31,512 bases of DNA from JAJKIV01 sp036509075. GTDB taxonomy: Bacteria; Gemmatimonadota; Gemmatimonadetes; Gemmatimonadales; Gemmatimonadaceae. Where the stretch lies: the NCBI GenBank assembly GCA_036509075.1, contig DATCGG010000176.1, positions 1 through 31,512 of the forward strand, in the 5' to 3' direction. The notes beneath the pieces were generated by a model. The model did no database searches, was not told the origin of the DNA, and saw nothing but the letters and a program-made list of their open reading frames with translations. Below are positions 1 to 8,301 of the stretch, piece after piece. Position 1 is the first letter of the stretch. Each line of letters starts with the position of its first letter. A program made the position numbers and the translations under genes.

Positions 1-833
1 ACCGGCACACCTTTCTCGACCATGCGCGCTATGCGCCCGTAGTGCTCGGTCGAGAAGATGAGGCCGGGCACTTTCGTCGGATTCGCCGCGTCGCGCGAGC
101 CGCTCGCGCCGGTGAATACGGTGCCATCATCGCCGCGGCCAGGGGTGACGATGGCAACGGCCCCTTCATCGGCCAGGAACGCGGCCACGCTCCGCTGGAA
201 TTCCTGTGCGGCGCGGAACCGTGCGGCCTGCGGGTTGTTGGCGCCCGCGTTAGGCCCGCCGCCGCGCGGCGGGTCGGCCGCGAACGGCGCCTCCGCGAGC
301 TTCGCCAGCGAGGTGTCCTCCAACCTCGACGCGTCCGCCGTGAAGTGAGGCGGCACCGAATCGCGCGGCGGCTGTGTGAAGACGATCTTGCCGCGAAGCT
401 TTCCGCGATACTTCTCGAGGTCGGGCGCGCTGTCCGCCTTGATCAGCACCACTTCGGCTTTCACGGCGCCGGTCGTTCCCGGCGTCCACGCGGCGGGATA
501 GGCGATGATCGGGAACTGGCGGGGCGACACGACCTGCGCGACCATCCGCTCGTTCGACCAACCGCGTCCGAACGGCCCCCACGTCTCCATCTTCGCGTTC
601 GCCATTCCCCATTCGTTGAGCTTCTTGACGGTCCAGTCTCCCGCGGCCTTCGCGCTGGGCGAACCGGTGAGCCGCGCGCCGAAGACGTCAGTGAGCCAGC
701 TCGCGATCTCCATGACCTGTGATCGGTCGCGCTCTTCGGCCTTGATGCGGCTGATGGCGGCGGTGTCGATCTTCTCCTGAGCAGCGAGTGGAGCCGCGAG
801 AAGCGTCAGTGCGAGGACAGAATGTCGGAGCAT
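1..833 (-). CDS. M28-family metallopeptidase, N-terminal part (runs off the window)
   Basis: The gene starts at the ATG at 833 and reads leftward off the window, giving about 277 residues and no stop. Residues 1-19 form a signal peptide ending in an Ala-Ala-Gln cleavage site, so the enzyme is exported. The segment LTDVFGARLTGSPSAKAAGD and the following stretch resemble the N-terminal and PA-type insert of secreted M28 aminopeptidases (M20/M25/M40-like hydrolases) common in Gemmatimonadota and Acidobacteriota. The zinc-binding catalytic core lies beyond the window, so activity cannot be judged. A Gly-Gly-Gly-Pro-Asn segment near 248-254 is encoded across one copy of the CCTAACG word. The gene follows the hexosaminidase in the same direction, separated by a GGGAAC-repeat element, so co-transcription is doubtful. 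No clear ribosome-binding site is visible because that repeat abuts the start. Confidence 0.8.
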   Translation of the reverse strand, partial: MLRHSVLALTLLAAPLAAQEKIDTAAISRIKAEERDRSQVMEIASWLTDVFGARLTGSPSAKAAGDWTVKKLNEWGMANAKMETWGPFGRGWSNERMVAQVVSPRQFPIIAYPAAWTPGTTGAVKAEVVLIKADSAPDLEKYRGKLRGKIVFTQPPRDSVPPHFTADASRLEDTSLAKLAEAPFAADPPRGGGPNAGANNPQAARFRAAQEFQRSVAAFLADEGAVAIVTPGRGDDGTVFTGASGSRDAANPTKVPGLIFSTEHYGRIARMVEKGVP

Positions 834-836
834 CGT

Positions 837-951
837 GGAACCGGGAACGGGGAACCGGGAACAGAGGTTCGGGTTGGGAAGATGGTCTATCGCACCCAGC
901 GCTACCAGACGTCCCGGTTATCGATCCACGGTTCCCAGTTCCCTGTTCCCG
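837..951. repeat. GGGAACN heptamer repeat in inverted orientation (REP-like element, copy 1)
   Basis: The left arm at 837-864 holds three head-to-tail units of GGGAAC plus one base. The right arm at 930-951 is its reverse complement, with about two mismatches over 21 bases. It fills the gap between the hexosaminidase stop and the M28 peptidase start. A second copy of the same design is at 8204-8273. It may form a long hairpin and act as a terminator or mRNA stabiliser (inference). Confidence 0.7.
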
Positions 952-957
952 ATCCCG

Positions 958-2601
958 TCAGGGTCCCAACGGGCGAAACGCGACGTCGAGCGCGGATAGT
1001 CTCTCCAGGTGCACCGCTAGCCGACTCAGAAAATCCCGATAATCCTTCCGCTCCGGCGTCGTCCACAGTACCTCGGCGAGCGCCGTTAGGCGGGGGAACG
1101 CCATGTATTCCACCTGCTTCGGCCCCGCCAGGTACTCGGTCCAGATCTGGCCCTGGCCCCCAAGGACGTGCGCGCGGTACTGCGGCTCGAGCTCGGCCGG
1201 CACCGGTTCGAACGCATAGACCGTCTGGAGGGGCAGGAATCCGCCACCCGCCAACGGCTCGCCGGCCGTGTTCTGCGATTGGTAGTAGTCGAAGTAGGTG
1301 TGACTGGTCGGCGCCATGATGACGTCGTGCCCGGCACGCGCCGCGTCGATCCCACCCTGTGTTCCGCGCCACGACATTACCGTCGCACCCGGCGCGAGCC
1401 CGCCTTCGAGAATCTCGTCCCACCCGACGAGGCGACGCTTGTGCGCGGTGAGGAACGCGTCCATCTGCTGGATGAACCAACTCTGCAGCTCGTGTTCATC
1501 CTTCAGTCCGAGCTCCTTGATGCGCTCCTGAATTCGCGGGCTGGTCTTCCATAGCGCCTTGTCGGCTTCGTCTCCGCCAACGTGGATGAATTGACTCGGA
1601 AACAGCTCCATGACCTCAGTGAGCACATCCTGCATGAAGCTCACGGTGGAAGAGTCGGCGTTCAGGATATTGGCATAGACGCCCCAGCGTGTCCCCACAT
1701 CCGCCGGTTGGCCGGTGACCCCAAGCTCGGGATACGACGCGATCGCTGCGAGCGCGTGCCCGGGCATCTCGATCTCGGGCATCACGTTCACGAACCGGTC
1801 ACGCGCGTACGCGATGATCTCGCGCGCATCGTCCTGTGTGTAGAAGCCGCCATGTCGCTGGCCGTCGAACCGCCACGTCGTAGAATCCGTCTTGCTACCC
1901 TGCCGACCCACGACGGTTTGCGTTCTCCACGCGCCGACCTGCGTGAGCCGAGGATACTTCCGGATCTCGAGGCGCCAGCCCTGGTCCTCCGTGAGGTGCC
2001 AGTGGAAGGTGTTCATCTTCTGCAGCGCGATGAGATCGATGTACTTCTTCACGAACTCCTTCGGCATGAAGTGCCTGCCGACGTCGAGGTGCGCGCCTCG
2101 CCAGGCGAATCGTGGCCGGTCGACGATCCGCACCGCGGGAATCGTCCAGGAGACGCTGTCGACCTTCCCCTCGCGAAAGACCTGCGGCGGCAGGAGCTGC
2201 CGGATCGTCTGAAATCCGTAGAACACCCCAGCACGTTCCTTGGCCCGAACGGAAACGCGCCGCGCGGTCACGGACAGCTCGTACCCCTCATTGCCCAGTC
2301 GCGTTAGGCCGGCACTGCGCTGCACGACGATTCCCGTGGCGGGGGCGGCTCCGACGCGGACCGGAATCGCGAGTCCGGTAGCCGGAAGGAGCGACGCCGC
2401 AAAGCGCCGCGCGATGTCGGCCGACGCGGCATCGGTGTAGATGACCGTGTTCGCGTTGATGACGAAACGGCCGCGGCCCACTGTCAGGCTTTCGGGGCGC
2501 GGAACGATGGCGATCGATGCCGAGTCGACCGTCTGCGACGACTTCGGTGTCTGCGCGGCGAGCGGCACGGCGAATCCGACAGCGAGATAGAAGGCGCGCA
2601 T
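958..2601 (-). CDS. Beta-N-acetylhexosaminidase, GH20 family, exported
   Basis: This 547-residue protein hydrolyses terminal N-acetylhexosamine from chitin oligomers, peptidoglycan fragments or glycans (family knowledge). It has a signal peptide (MRAFYLAVGFAVPLAAQ), an N-terminal alpha+beta GH20b-like domain (about 30-150) and the catalytic barrel (about 160-520). The family signature HVGGDE is at residues 341-345, giving the catalytic Asp344/Glu345 pair; the substrate-assisted mechanism needs both. FHWHLTEDQGWRLEI near 199-213, MPEIEMPGH near 274-282 and the WDE and SWRG tryptophan motifs are also present. The start at 2601 is preferred over an upstream in-frame start at 2688 because it puts the signal peptide at the N-terminus. 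It lies 50 bp downstream of the formyltransferase in the same direction. The product is probably periplasmic or secreted. Confidence 0.93.
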   Translation of the reverse strand: MRAFYLAVGFAVPLAAQTPKSSQTVDSASIAIVPRPESLTVGRGRFVINANTVIYTDAASADIARRFAASLLPATGLAIPVRVGAAPATGIVVQRSAGLTRLGNEGYELSVTARRVSVRAKERAGVFYGFQTIRQLLPPQVFREGKVDSVSWTIPAVRIVDRPRFAWRGAHLDVGRHFMPKEFVKKYIDLIALQKMNTFHWHLTEDQGWRLEIRKYPRLTQVGAWRTQTVVGRQGSKTDSTTWRFDGQRHGGFYTQDDAREIIAYARDRFVNVMPEIEMPGHALAAIASYPELGVTGQPADVGTRWGVYANILNADSSTVSFMQDVLTEVMELFPSQFIHVGGDEADKALWKTSPRIQERIKELGLKDEHELQSWFIQQMDAFLTAHKRRLVGWDEILEGGLAPGATVMSWRGTQGGIDAARAGHDVIMAPTSHTYFDYYQSQNTAGEPLAGGGFLPLQTVYAFEPVPAELEPQYRAHVLGGQGQIWTEYLAGPKQVEYMAFPRLTALAEVLWTTPERKDYRDFLSRLAVHLERLSALDVAFRPLGP

Positions 2602-2651
2602 GATTGGGCCCGAGAAGTTGACGCGAATGTACGCTTGCAGACCCGCCTCTG

Positions 2652-3464
2652 TCATCCTGGAACCAGGTACTTTCCGTACAACTCGCAAAAATCACTGGCG
2701 TCCGAGACTCGCCAACCCCGTCGAGCGAATTCATCCCACTCGTCCGCGCCTGGATACGAGTAGTATGTGCCGCCCGATTGAACGTGCGTCTCGAGTCGTT
2801 CACCGGCGTCGAGCCGGGCGACGGCGTGTGCCATCAGGGCCACGCCTGGCGGATAGAGCGACAACACCTGCGCGAAGAGCGAGCGTCGCGCATCGACTGG
2901 CACCGTCGCCTGGCCCGCGACCGGACCCGTGTCGATCGTCCCGTCCGTGATGTAGTGGAGCGTGCAGCCAATCTCCCGTTCCCCGGCCATGAGCGCACGG
3001 AACGTCGCGAGGACGCCGCGATAGGCAGGGAGCAACCCCGCGTGCAGGTTCAGCACGCCGAGGTTCGGCACGGCGATCGCGGCAGCCTTGAAGATGGCGC
3101 CGTATCGGATTGAAAGGATGAGATGAGGGGCAAAAGCCTCGATGAACGCGAGGCCTTCGCCGACGTTGGGGTTGGGTAAAGGGCTCACCTGAATGCCGCG
3201 AGCCCGTTCGACCTCGCCGAATGTGAGGTAACGTCCATCGTTAGGCTGCCTCGCGCTTTCGATGAGCGGGAACATCACCTCCAGCGGCAGCAGCTGCTCG
3301 GCCGCGCGGAGCTCGCGCCGAGGTGGTGGCTCCCCGCCGTGCTGAGCCGCGCCGATTCGGGTCGTCAGTCCAACGCGGACGTCGTGCCGAGCGAGCGCGG
3401 GTAACAAGAGGTTGAGCGCGACGTTGCTCACGACATCGGCATTGAGACAACACAAAATTTTCAT
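2652..3464 (-). CDS. Formyltransferase-family protein (10-formyl-THF-dependent type)
   Basis: This is a 270-residue cytoplasmic protein with the formyl-transferase N-terminal fold. The core motif LNLHAGLLPAYRG at 138-150 contains the catalytic Asn139 and His141, and TDGTIDTGP at 173-181 supplies the catalytic Asp178. These three residues define enzymes using N10-formyltetrahydrofolate, such as Fmt, PurN and sugar N-formyltransferases. The protein lacks a clear C-terminal tRNA-binding OB domain and there is no def or pur gene nearby, so it is probably not the housekeeping Fmt; a sugar or small-molecule N-formyltransferase is more likely (inference). The start MKILCC at 3464 gives a clean Rossmann beginning; an upstream in-frame start at 3536 would add 24 unconvincing residues. 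A QPND segment at 3239-3245 is encoded by the CCTAACG word. Confidence 0.8.
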   Translation of the reverse strand: MKILCCLNADVVSNVALNLLLPALARHDVRVGLTTRIGAAQHGGEPPPRRELRAAEQLLPLEVMFPLIESARQPNDGRYLTFGEVERARGIQVSPLPNPNVGEGLAFIEAFAPHLILSIRYGAIFKAAAIAVPNLGVLNLHAGLLPAYRGVLATFRALMAGEREIGCTLHYITDGTIDTGPVAGQATVPVDARRSLFAQVLSLYPPGVALMAHAVARLDAGERLETHVQSGGTYYSYPGADEWDEFARRGWRVSDASDFCELYGKYLVPG

Positions 3465-3596
3465 TCGCCGCGTTACCGGAGGGCTGCGGAATGACATGAA
3501 GGGCTCAGATGTGCCTCCTTCGATGAGCCTCGGCAAGGCACGCGCTTTGCTTTCGGGGTGGGGTCTCAGCTATCGGAATCGGCTTCAGGAGCTGCC

Positions 3597-3857
3597 ATGA
3601 CAATTCTCACCTGGATCATCGTCGGACTGGTCGCCGGAGTGCTCGCCTCGCTCGTCATGGGCGGAACGGGCTACGGTCTGATCGGCGACATCATTGTCGG
3701 AATCGTCGGCGCATTCGTCGGCGGCTGGATTTTCGCCTCACTCGGCGTTTCGTCTCCATGGGGCGGGCTGCCGGGCACGATCTTCATTGCCTTCATAGGC
3801 GCGGTTGTGCTGCTGTTCCTGCTCAGGCTCATACGCGGCGCAAGACGGACGGTGTAG
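3597..3857 (+). CDS. GlsB/YeaQ/YmgE-family small membrane protein
   Basis: An 86-residue, very hydrophobic protein with three glycine-rich transmembrane helices (about 2-20, 26-48 and 55-78) and a basic C-terminal tail. The pattern of GLVAGVLAS, then GDIIVGIVGAFVGGW, then a final FIGAVVLLFLLRL helix is that of the transglycosylase-associated/GlsB family, linked to envelope or general stress in other bacteria. The molecular role is not established. The ATG at 3597 is supported by an AGGAG ribosome-binding site at 3587-3591 with a 5-base spacer. The gene stands alone, divergent from the formyltransferase, and ends before a strong terminator. Confidence 0.9.
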   Translation: MTILTWIIVGLVAGVLASLVMGGTGYGLIGDIIVGIVGAFVGGWIFASLGVSSPWGGLPGTIFIAFIGAVVLLFLLRLIRGARRTV

Positions 3858-3889
3858 CTGCAGCTTCCGTCCAGACCCGAGAAGACGTT

Positions 3890-3933
3890 CAAAGGGGTCG
3901 GAGTCGCCTGATCACACGACTCCGACCCCTTTG
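3890..3933. terminator. Bidirectional terminator hairpin
   Basis: A perfect 17-bp inverted repeat (arms 3890-3906 and 3917-3933, 10-base loop) starts with CAAAGGGG and ends with CCCCTTTG. It sits between the convergent ends of the GlsB-type gene (3857) and the ADOP permease gene (3994). A second, smaller GC hairpin follows at about 3950-3964 (CGGCGC-GAA-GCGCCG). Confidence 0.8.
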
Positions 3934-3993
3934 GCGCGTGAGTTGCGGCGGCGCGAAGCGCCGTCTGCGCTCCCAGCGTTCGTGGTTTCGCTA

Positions 3994-6708
3994 TCAGTCC
4001 GAGCGCAGAGCAGTGATCGGGTCAATGCGCGTCGCGCGACGAGCCGGGATCCAGCTCGCCAGCACGCCGATGCCTAACAGGATCGCCGATACCGACGTGA
4101 ACGTCAGCGGGTCGGTCGGCGCGACGCCGAACAGCAGCTTCGAGATGAGCCGCGTCAGCGCCAGCGAGCCAAGAAGACCGATCACGAGGCCGGCCGTCGC
4201 CAACCTGCCGCCGTACGCGATCACCATCCGACGCACGTCACCCGGCGCGGCGCCCAGCGCCATGCGAATCCCGAGCTCGCGCGTCCTCTGGGCAACCACG
4301 AACGACAACACACCAAACACCCCCAGGGCCGCGGTGATCAGCGCGACCATCGCGAACGCGCCGACCAGGCGCATGGACAACCGAGCGGGCGCCACGGAAT
4401 CATGCAGCACGGACTCCATGGTCTGAACATTCCGAATCGCCACCACCGGAAACGCGGCACGAAGCTCCCGGCGCACTGTCGGTGCGAGGGCCTCCGGCGC
4501 GCCCGACGTGCGGATGACATACGTGAACACCGGCCACCACGGCGCAACACGCATCGGCATGAACACGGTGGGAATCGGCGGATTGTCCAGCCCTGCATCC
4601 GGCGTGTCACCGACGACACCAACAATTGGGGAGGCGGGGTTCAAATAGTTCCCAGGGGCGCCGAGCATGATCTGCTTCCCGATGGGATCCTCGTCAGGCC
4701 AATACTTCTTCGCCAACGCCTGGTTCACCACCACCGCCGGCCCGTGGTCCACACGATCGTCCGGCGTCGGGAACCGGCCGCGCATGAGCCGGATCCCGGC
4801 CGTCGCGAAGTAGTTCGGCGACACGACGCGATACGCCTCGGCGGGCGGCGTTTCGTTAGGCGGCGTGGGACGGCCGACGATGTTGAACCAGGCCCCGACC
4901 CCGCGGCCCGTCACGGGCAACTGGCTCGTCACCGCCGCCGCCCGCACACCGGGAATCGCGCGAATCCGTTCCAGACTCTGCTCCACGGCCTGTACTGACT
5001 TTCCACCAACGCTCATCTGCATCGTGAGCAGCTGTTCGGTGGAAAACCCGGTGTTCACGGCAAGCAGCCGACCGAAGCTCCGCAGCAGCAATCCCGCTCC
5101 GCTGAGCAGCATCAGGGCGACGGCCAGCTCGACCACGACGAGTGCGCTCCGCGCACCCTGATGCGCACCGCTGCCCCGCGTACCCTGGCGGATGACCTCC
5201 ATGGACCGAGCCGTGGACGCCCGCATGGCCGGAAGGAGTCCGACGGCGACGCCCGCCAGTACCGACACGACGACCGTGAAGCCGAGCGCCATCGGGTCGA
5301 GCGTGATCTCGTCGACGCGGGGGAGCGACGTGCGTTCCGCCGCGACGATGGCGCGCAGGAGTCCAGCGCCAACGGCAAGCCCTGCGACTCCACCGGCGGT
5401 CGCGAGCAGAACGCTTTCGGTCAGCAGCTGCCTGACGACGCGACCGCGCGCGGCGCCGAGCGCCCGCCGCACCGCGAACTCGCCGTGCCGTGACGACGCG
5501 CGGGCAAGCGTCAGGTTCGCGAGGTTGACACACGTGATGAGCAGGAGGAATCCAACGGCACCCATCAGCATGAGAAGTCGGGGGCGCACCGCAGAAACGA
5601 TCGTCTCCTGCAACGACGTCGCACTCAGATGCAGGTCGGTGTTGTACTCCGCGTGATCGGTCCGCAGGCGTGTGGCGACCGTCTCCAGCTCGGCGGAGAA
5701 TCGTTCGACCGTCGCACCCGGGCGGAGCCGCGCGACGATCTGGAGGTAGTACTGATCGCGGTTGGCGGCATACTCCGGCGACCACTGCTCGGGCGTCCAG
5801 AGGTCGGCTTGCGCGGCCGCGAACCGGAATCCGGGCGGCATGACGCCGACGATGACGCGCGGCTTCCGGTTGATCGTTACGGTCCTGCCGACGACGGAAC
5901 GGTCCTCGCCGTACAGCCGCTGCCACGTTTCGTGGGACAGCACGACGGCCGGCGCCGCCGATGGCGAGTCATCGTTAGGGGTCAGCGTCCGGCCGAACAG
6001 TGGTCGTACTCCCAGCACGCCGAAGATATCGCCAACCGTCGTCACCGCCTGGAACGATTCGGGCTCGCCGGGACCGACCACGGTCGCCAGCGATGTCGAG
6101 AACGCGGCGAACTGGCTCGCTGCACGCGTATCTCGGCGGAGGTCCATGAAGTTGGCCGGCGACGAGCCGTACACCGATGGCGGCTGCGCCGCTGAATAGC
6201 TCATGACGGTCACGACACGATCCGGGTCCCGTACGGCGAGCGGCCGGAGCAGCACCCCATTCACGACCGAGAAGATCGCGGTGTTAGCCCCGATGCCTAA
6301 CGCCAACGTCGCGACGGCAATGGCCGCGAACGACGCGTTCTTGCGAAGCGCCCGCGCGGCATAGCGGACATCCTGCAGGAGCGATTCGATCATCGAGGTG
6401 TCCTCCGAGTACGGACGCTGATAGGACGCGATCCGGCGCAGTTGGCGGCGACGCATTCGGCACGCGCGCGATGCCGCGGCGTGTTCTCGCGCCACGAGGT
6501 GAGCCAGGCCCGGGAGCTCGCGCGCGAGCGTCAGCGCCGCGCCGTGCCACCCGCGCGTGAGCCGCGCCTCGGAGTCGAGCGCTTCGTAGATGTGAACCAG
6601 CTCGCGTGCGTCGCCGGCCGGGAACGTGGGTGGAAGAAGCCGCAGCGCCGCCCGGAACGCGCGCGCCGTGAGCGAGGCGCTGGACGCCGGCCGTCGGACG
6701 GACGTCAT
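3994..6708 (-). CDS. ADOP-type ABC transporter permease (duplicated FtsX/MacB permease)
   Basis: This 904-residue inner-membrane protein has the layout of the acidobacterial duplicated orphan permease family. It has two MacB-like periplasmic core domains, each followed by FtsX-type transmembrane helices, and no ATPase gene nearby. An N-terminal extension of about 105 residues (HIYEALDSEARL region) precedes MIESLLQDVRYAARALRKN and the first helix (TLALGIGANTAIFSVVNGVLL, about 134-154). The mid-protein helices contain LLLITCVNLANLTLARASSR; the C-terminal repeat ends with LGIRMALGAAPGDVRRMV and SWIPARRATRIDPITALRSD, a standard ending of the family. The start codon overlaps the PadR stop (ATGA, 6705-6708), indicating translational coupling. 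Family members are suggested to move or sense envelope or antimicrobial compounds, but the substrate is unknown. The extension is typical of PadR-linked ADOPs; a later start at 6393 is also possible. Confidence 0.93.
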   Translation of the reverse strand: MTSVRRPASSASLTARAFRAALRLLPPTFPAGDARELVHIYEALDSEARLTRGWHGAALTLARELPGLAHLVAREHAAASRACRMRRRQLRRIASYQRPYSEDTSMIESLLQDVRYAARALRKNASFAAIAVATLALGIGANTAIFSVVNGVLLRPLAVRDPDRVVTVMSYSAAQPPSVYGSSPANFMDLRRDTRAASQFAAFSTSLATVVGPGEPESFQAVTTVGDIFGVLGVRPLFGRTLTPNDDSPSAAPAVVLSHETWQRLYGEDRSVVGRTVTINRKPRVIVGVMPPGFRFAAAQADLWTPEQWSPEYAANRDQYYLQIVARLRPGATVERFSAELETVATRLRTDHAEYNTDLHLSATSLQETIVSAVRPRLLMLMGAVGFLLLITCVNLANLTLARASSRHGEFAVRRALGAARGRVVRQLLTESVLLATAGGVAGLAVGAGLLRAIVAAERTSLPRVDEITLDPMALGFTVVVSVLAGVAVGLLPAMRASTARSMEVIRQGTRGSGAHQGARSALVVVELAVALMLLSGAGLLLRSFGRLLAVNTGFSTEQLLTMQMSVGGKSVQAVEQSLERIRAIPGVRAAAVTSQLPVTGRGVGAWFNIVGRPTPPNETPPAEAYRVVSPNYFATAGIRLMRGRFPTPDDRVDHGPAVVVNQALAKKYWPDEDPIGKQIMLGAPGNYLNPASPIVGVVGDTPDAGLDNPPIPTVFMPMRVAPWWPVFTYVIRTSGAPEALAPTVRRELRAAFPVVAIRNVQTMESVLHDSVAPARLSMRLVGAFAMVALITAALGVFGVLSFVVAQRTRELGIRMALGAAPGDVRRMVIAYGGRLATAGLVIGLLGSLALTRLISKLLFGVAPTDPLTFTSVSAILLGIGVLASWIPARRATRIDPITALRSD

Positions 6709-7091
6709 CGCGTGCCCTTCGGTTGCGGCGTGCTCCCGAGCGGACGCAGGAGGCGCTTGTCACGGGCCATGGTCGTCAGCCGTTCGAGGCGCTGCGCCTC
6801 CGCTCGCGCCGCTGCTCGACCCAGCGCGGTCATTCGATAGTAGCGACGCCGCTCGTCATGATCCGGCGGTGGTTCCTCGGGTTGGACCTCTTCGATCCAC
6901 CCGACGCCAAGCATCCGCTTCACGGCCGCGTAGAGCGTGCTTGCCGTCAGCACGATCTCGTCGTCGGTTCGGTGCCGGATGTCCTGGATGAGGGCGTACC
7001 CATGCATATCGCCGTCGAGCAACGACAGGAGGATCTGGAAAACCTGCGCGCTCAAGGGCGCTCCGGCTTCAGGGCTTCTCGGTTCCGGCAT
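6705..7091 (-). CDS. PadR-family transcriptional regulator of the ADOP operon
   Basis: A 128-residue PadR-type winged-helix repressor. The signature HGYALIQDIRHRTDDEIVLTASTLYAAVKRMLGVGWIEEV covers helix 2, the recognition helix and the wing. DERRRYYRMTALGRAAARAEAQRLERL forms the beta-wing end and the C-terminal dimerisation helix. It matches the group of PadR proteins found next to ADOP permeases. It overlaps the permease start by 4 bases. A palindromic TATACC/GGTATA site just upstream is a good autoregulatory operator candidate. The inducer cannot be told from the sequence. Confidence 0.92.
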   Translation of the reverse strand: MPEPRSPEAGAPLSAQVFQILLSLLDGDMHGYALIQDIRHRTDDEIVLTASTLYAAVKRMLGVGWIEEVQPEEPPPDHDERRRYYRMTALGRAAARAEAQRLERLTTMARDKRLLRPLGSTPQPKGTR

Positions 7092-7105
7092 GGACGCGTA
7101 GGTGA

Positions 7106-7141
7106 GTTATACCGTCGTGCGATATACCGTCACAAGGTATA
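7106..7141 (-). promoter_or_regulatory. Candidate promoter and PadR operator for the PadR-ADOP operon
   Basis: On the minus strand a TTGTGA (-35, complement of 7130-7135) and a TATAAC (-10, complement of 7106-7111) are separated by 18 bases and lie 15-45 bases before the PadR start. Overlaying this, TATACC-N7-GGTATA forms a dyad at 7123-7141. A direct repeat TATACCGTC occurs at 7108-7116 and 7123-7131. PadR proteins usually bind such dyads over their own promoter (family knowledge). Binding here is inferred. Confidence 0.55.
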
Positions 7142-7351
7142 GTCAGTCCTGTTCATTCGGCAGTCAATGGCTCGCCGTATATTCCAGCCATCGAAGTCGA
7201 GCTCGCTATTCAGGTTTTGTTCGGAGACCCGAACGAGGCCAATTCGACCGCCGCCGCGGCGCGCGGGTTGCTTTTACACGGTGGGTACAGCGAGCGAGGA
7301 CGCTCCGGGGACGTGGCAAATCCGAGCTCGCAAAGCAGACGAGGTAGGCAG

Positions 7352-8200
7352 ATGGCCCGACTCGGAGGACGCGTGAACAAGCTGCTCACTTTGACAACCG
7401 GATTGGGGCTGGCGACGGCGACGATCGCCCCCGTGGCCCAGGCGCAGCCTACTGATACCACCAAGATTTCCGCTGAGCCCGTCTTCACAAAGAGGGACGC
7501 GTGGATAGCACTAGGGTTCGCCGCCGGTACGGTGGCCCTGTACCCGGCCGACCAGTATTTCGCGCGCAAGCTGCAGACGCCCCACAACCAGGAAAATCAG
7601 TTCCTGCAGAACGCGGCCACTGACTTCCGCTTCATGGGCACGCCGGGGTCGATCTATATCGGTCTCGGCATGTACCTCGTGGGTCGTGTCGGGCGAATCG
7701 ATCGCATGGCGGACCTCGGCCTCCATGGAACGGAGGCGCTATTTCTTGCCTCAGGTACCGTCTACGTACTCAAGGGGCTGGTGGGCCGTAGCCGACCGGA
7801 GGTGGACGTCAACAACCCGCGCAGCTTTGTGTTCGCGCGCGGCTTCAGGAATACCGACGAGTATCGATCATTCCCGTCAGGACACGCGGCTATGGGGTTC
7901 GCGGCGGCCGCGGCGGTGACGAGCGAAACGTCGAAGTGGTGGCCGAAGGCGACGTGGGTCATCGCGCCCGTAATGTACGGCGGCGCGACGATGATCGCGG
8001 CCTCACGCATGTACAACAACAAGCACTGGGCGAGCGATGTCGTGATGGGCGCGGCGATCGGGACGTTCTCGGGACTGAAGGTCGTGCGCTATAGCCACTC
8101 GCATCCAGGCAACAGAATCGACAAGTGGCTGCTGCATCCACACGTCGAGAAGAAGCCGGACGGGACGGTCGCGGTGGGAGTCGAGATCCAGACGCATTGA
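7352..8200 (+). CDS. PAP2-family phosphatase, exported/membrane-associated
   Basis: A 282-residue protein with a signal-peptide-like N-terminus ending in APVAQAQ (residues 1-32). All three PAP2 motifs are present: K141-x6-R148-P149 (KGLVGRSRP), PSGH at 175-178, and S218-R219 with H225 and D229 (SRMYNNKHWASD). The family hydrolyses lipid phosphates such as phosphatidic acid or undecaprenyl pyrophosphate at the outer face of the inner membrane. The start at 7352 follows a GAGGT ribosome-binding site about 6 bases upstream; an in-frame earlier start at 7217 would add an unlikely hydrophilic leader. It is divergent from PadR and ends in front of a repeat hairpin. The natural substrate is not known. 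Confidence 0.9.
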   Translation: MARLGGRVNKLLTLTTGLGLATATIAPVAQAQPTDTTKISAEPVFTKRDAWIALGFAAGTVALYPADQYFARKLQTPHNQENQFLQNAATDFRFMGTPGSIYIGLGMYLVGRVGRIDRMADLGLHGTEALFLASGTVYVLKGLVGRSRPEVDVNNPRSFVFARGFRNTDEYRSFPSGHAAMGFAAAAAVTSETSKWWPKATWVIAPVMYGGATMIAASRMYNNKHWASDVVMGAAIGTFSGLKVVRYSHSHPGNRIDKWLLHPHVEKKPDGTVAVGVEIQTH

Positions 8201-8203
8201 AGC

Positions 8204-8273
8204 GGGAACGGGGAACGGGGAACCGGGAACAGTGACTCCTCGCGGAGCCTCTGTTCCCGGTTCCCTGTTCCCG
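8204..8273. repeat. GGGAACN heptamer inverted repeat (copy 2), possible terminator
   Basis: Four head-to-tail heptamers of GGGAAC plus one base (8204-8231) are mirrored by a reverse-complement arm at 8251-8273. A 19-base spacer between them contains a short CTCC/GGAG stem. It begins 3 bases after the PAP2 stop and lies between convergent genes, followed at about 8274-8293 by a GCGCGC-GAA-GCGCGC hairpin. It has the same architecture as the element at 837-951. Confidence 0.75.
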
Positions 8274-8301
8274 TGCGCGCGCGAAGCGCGCCGCCGATTC
8301 C

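Noticed and set aside
2652..3464. Methionyl-tRNA formyltransferase (fmt)
   Set aside because: There is no def neighbour, the protein is short for Fmt and it lacks a convincing C-terminal tRNA-binding domain.
4856..5926. 356-codon open frame on the minus strand
   Set aside because: Alternate frame inside the first ADOP gene with shadow-type composition.
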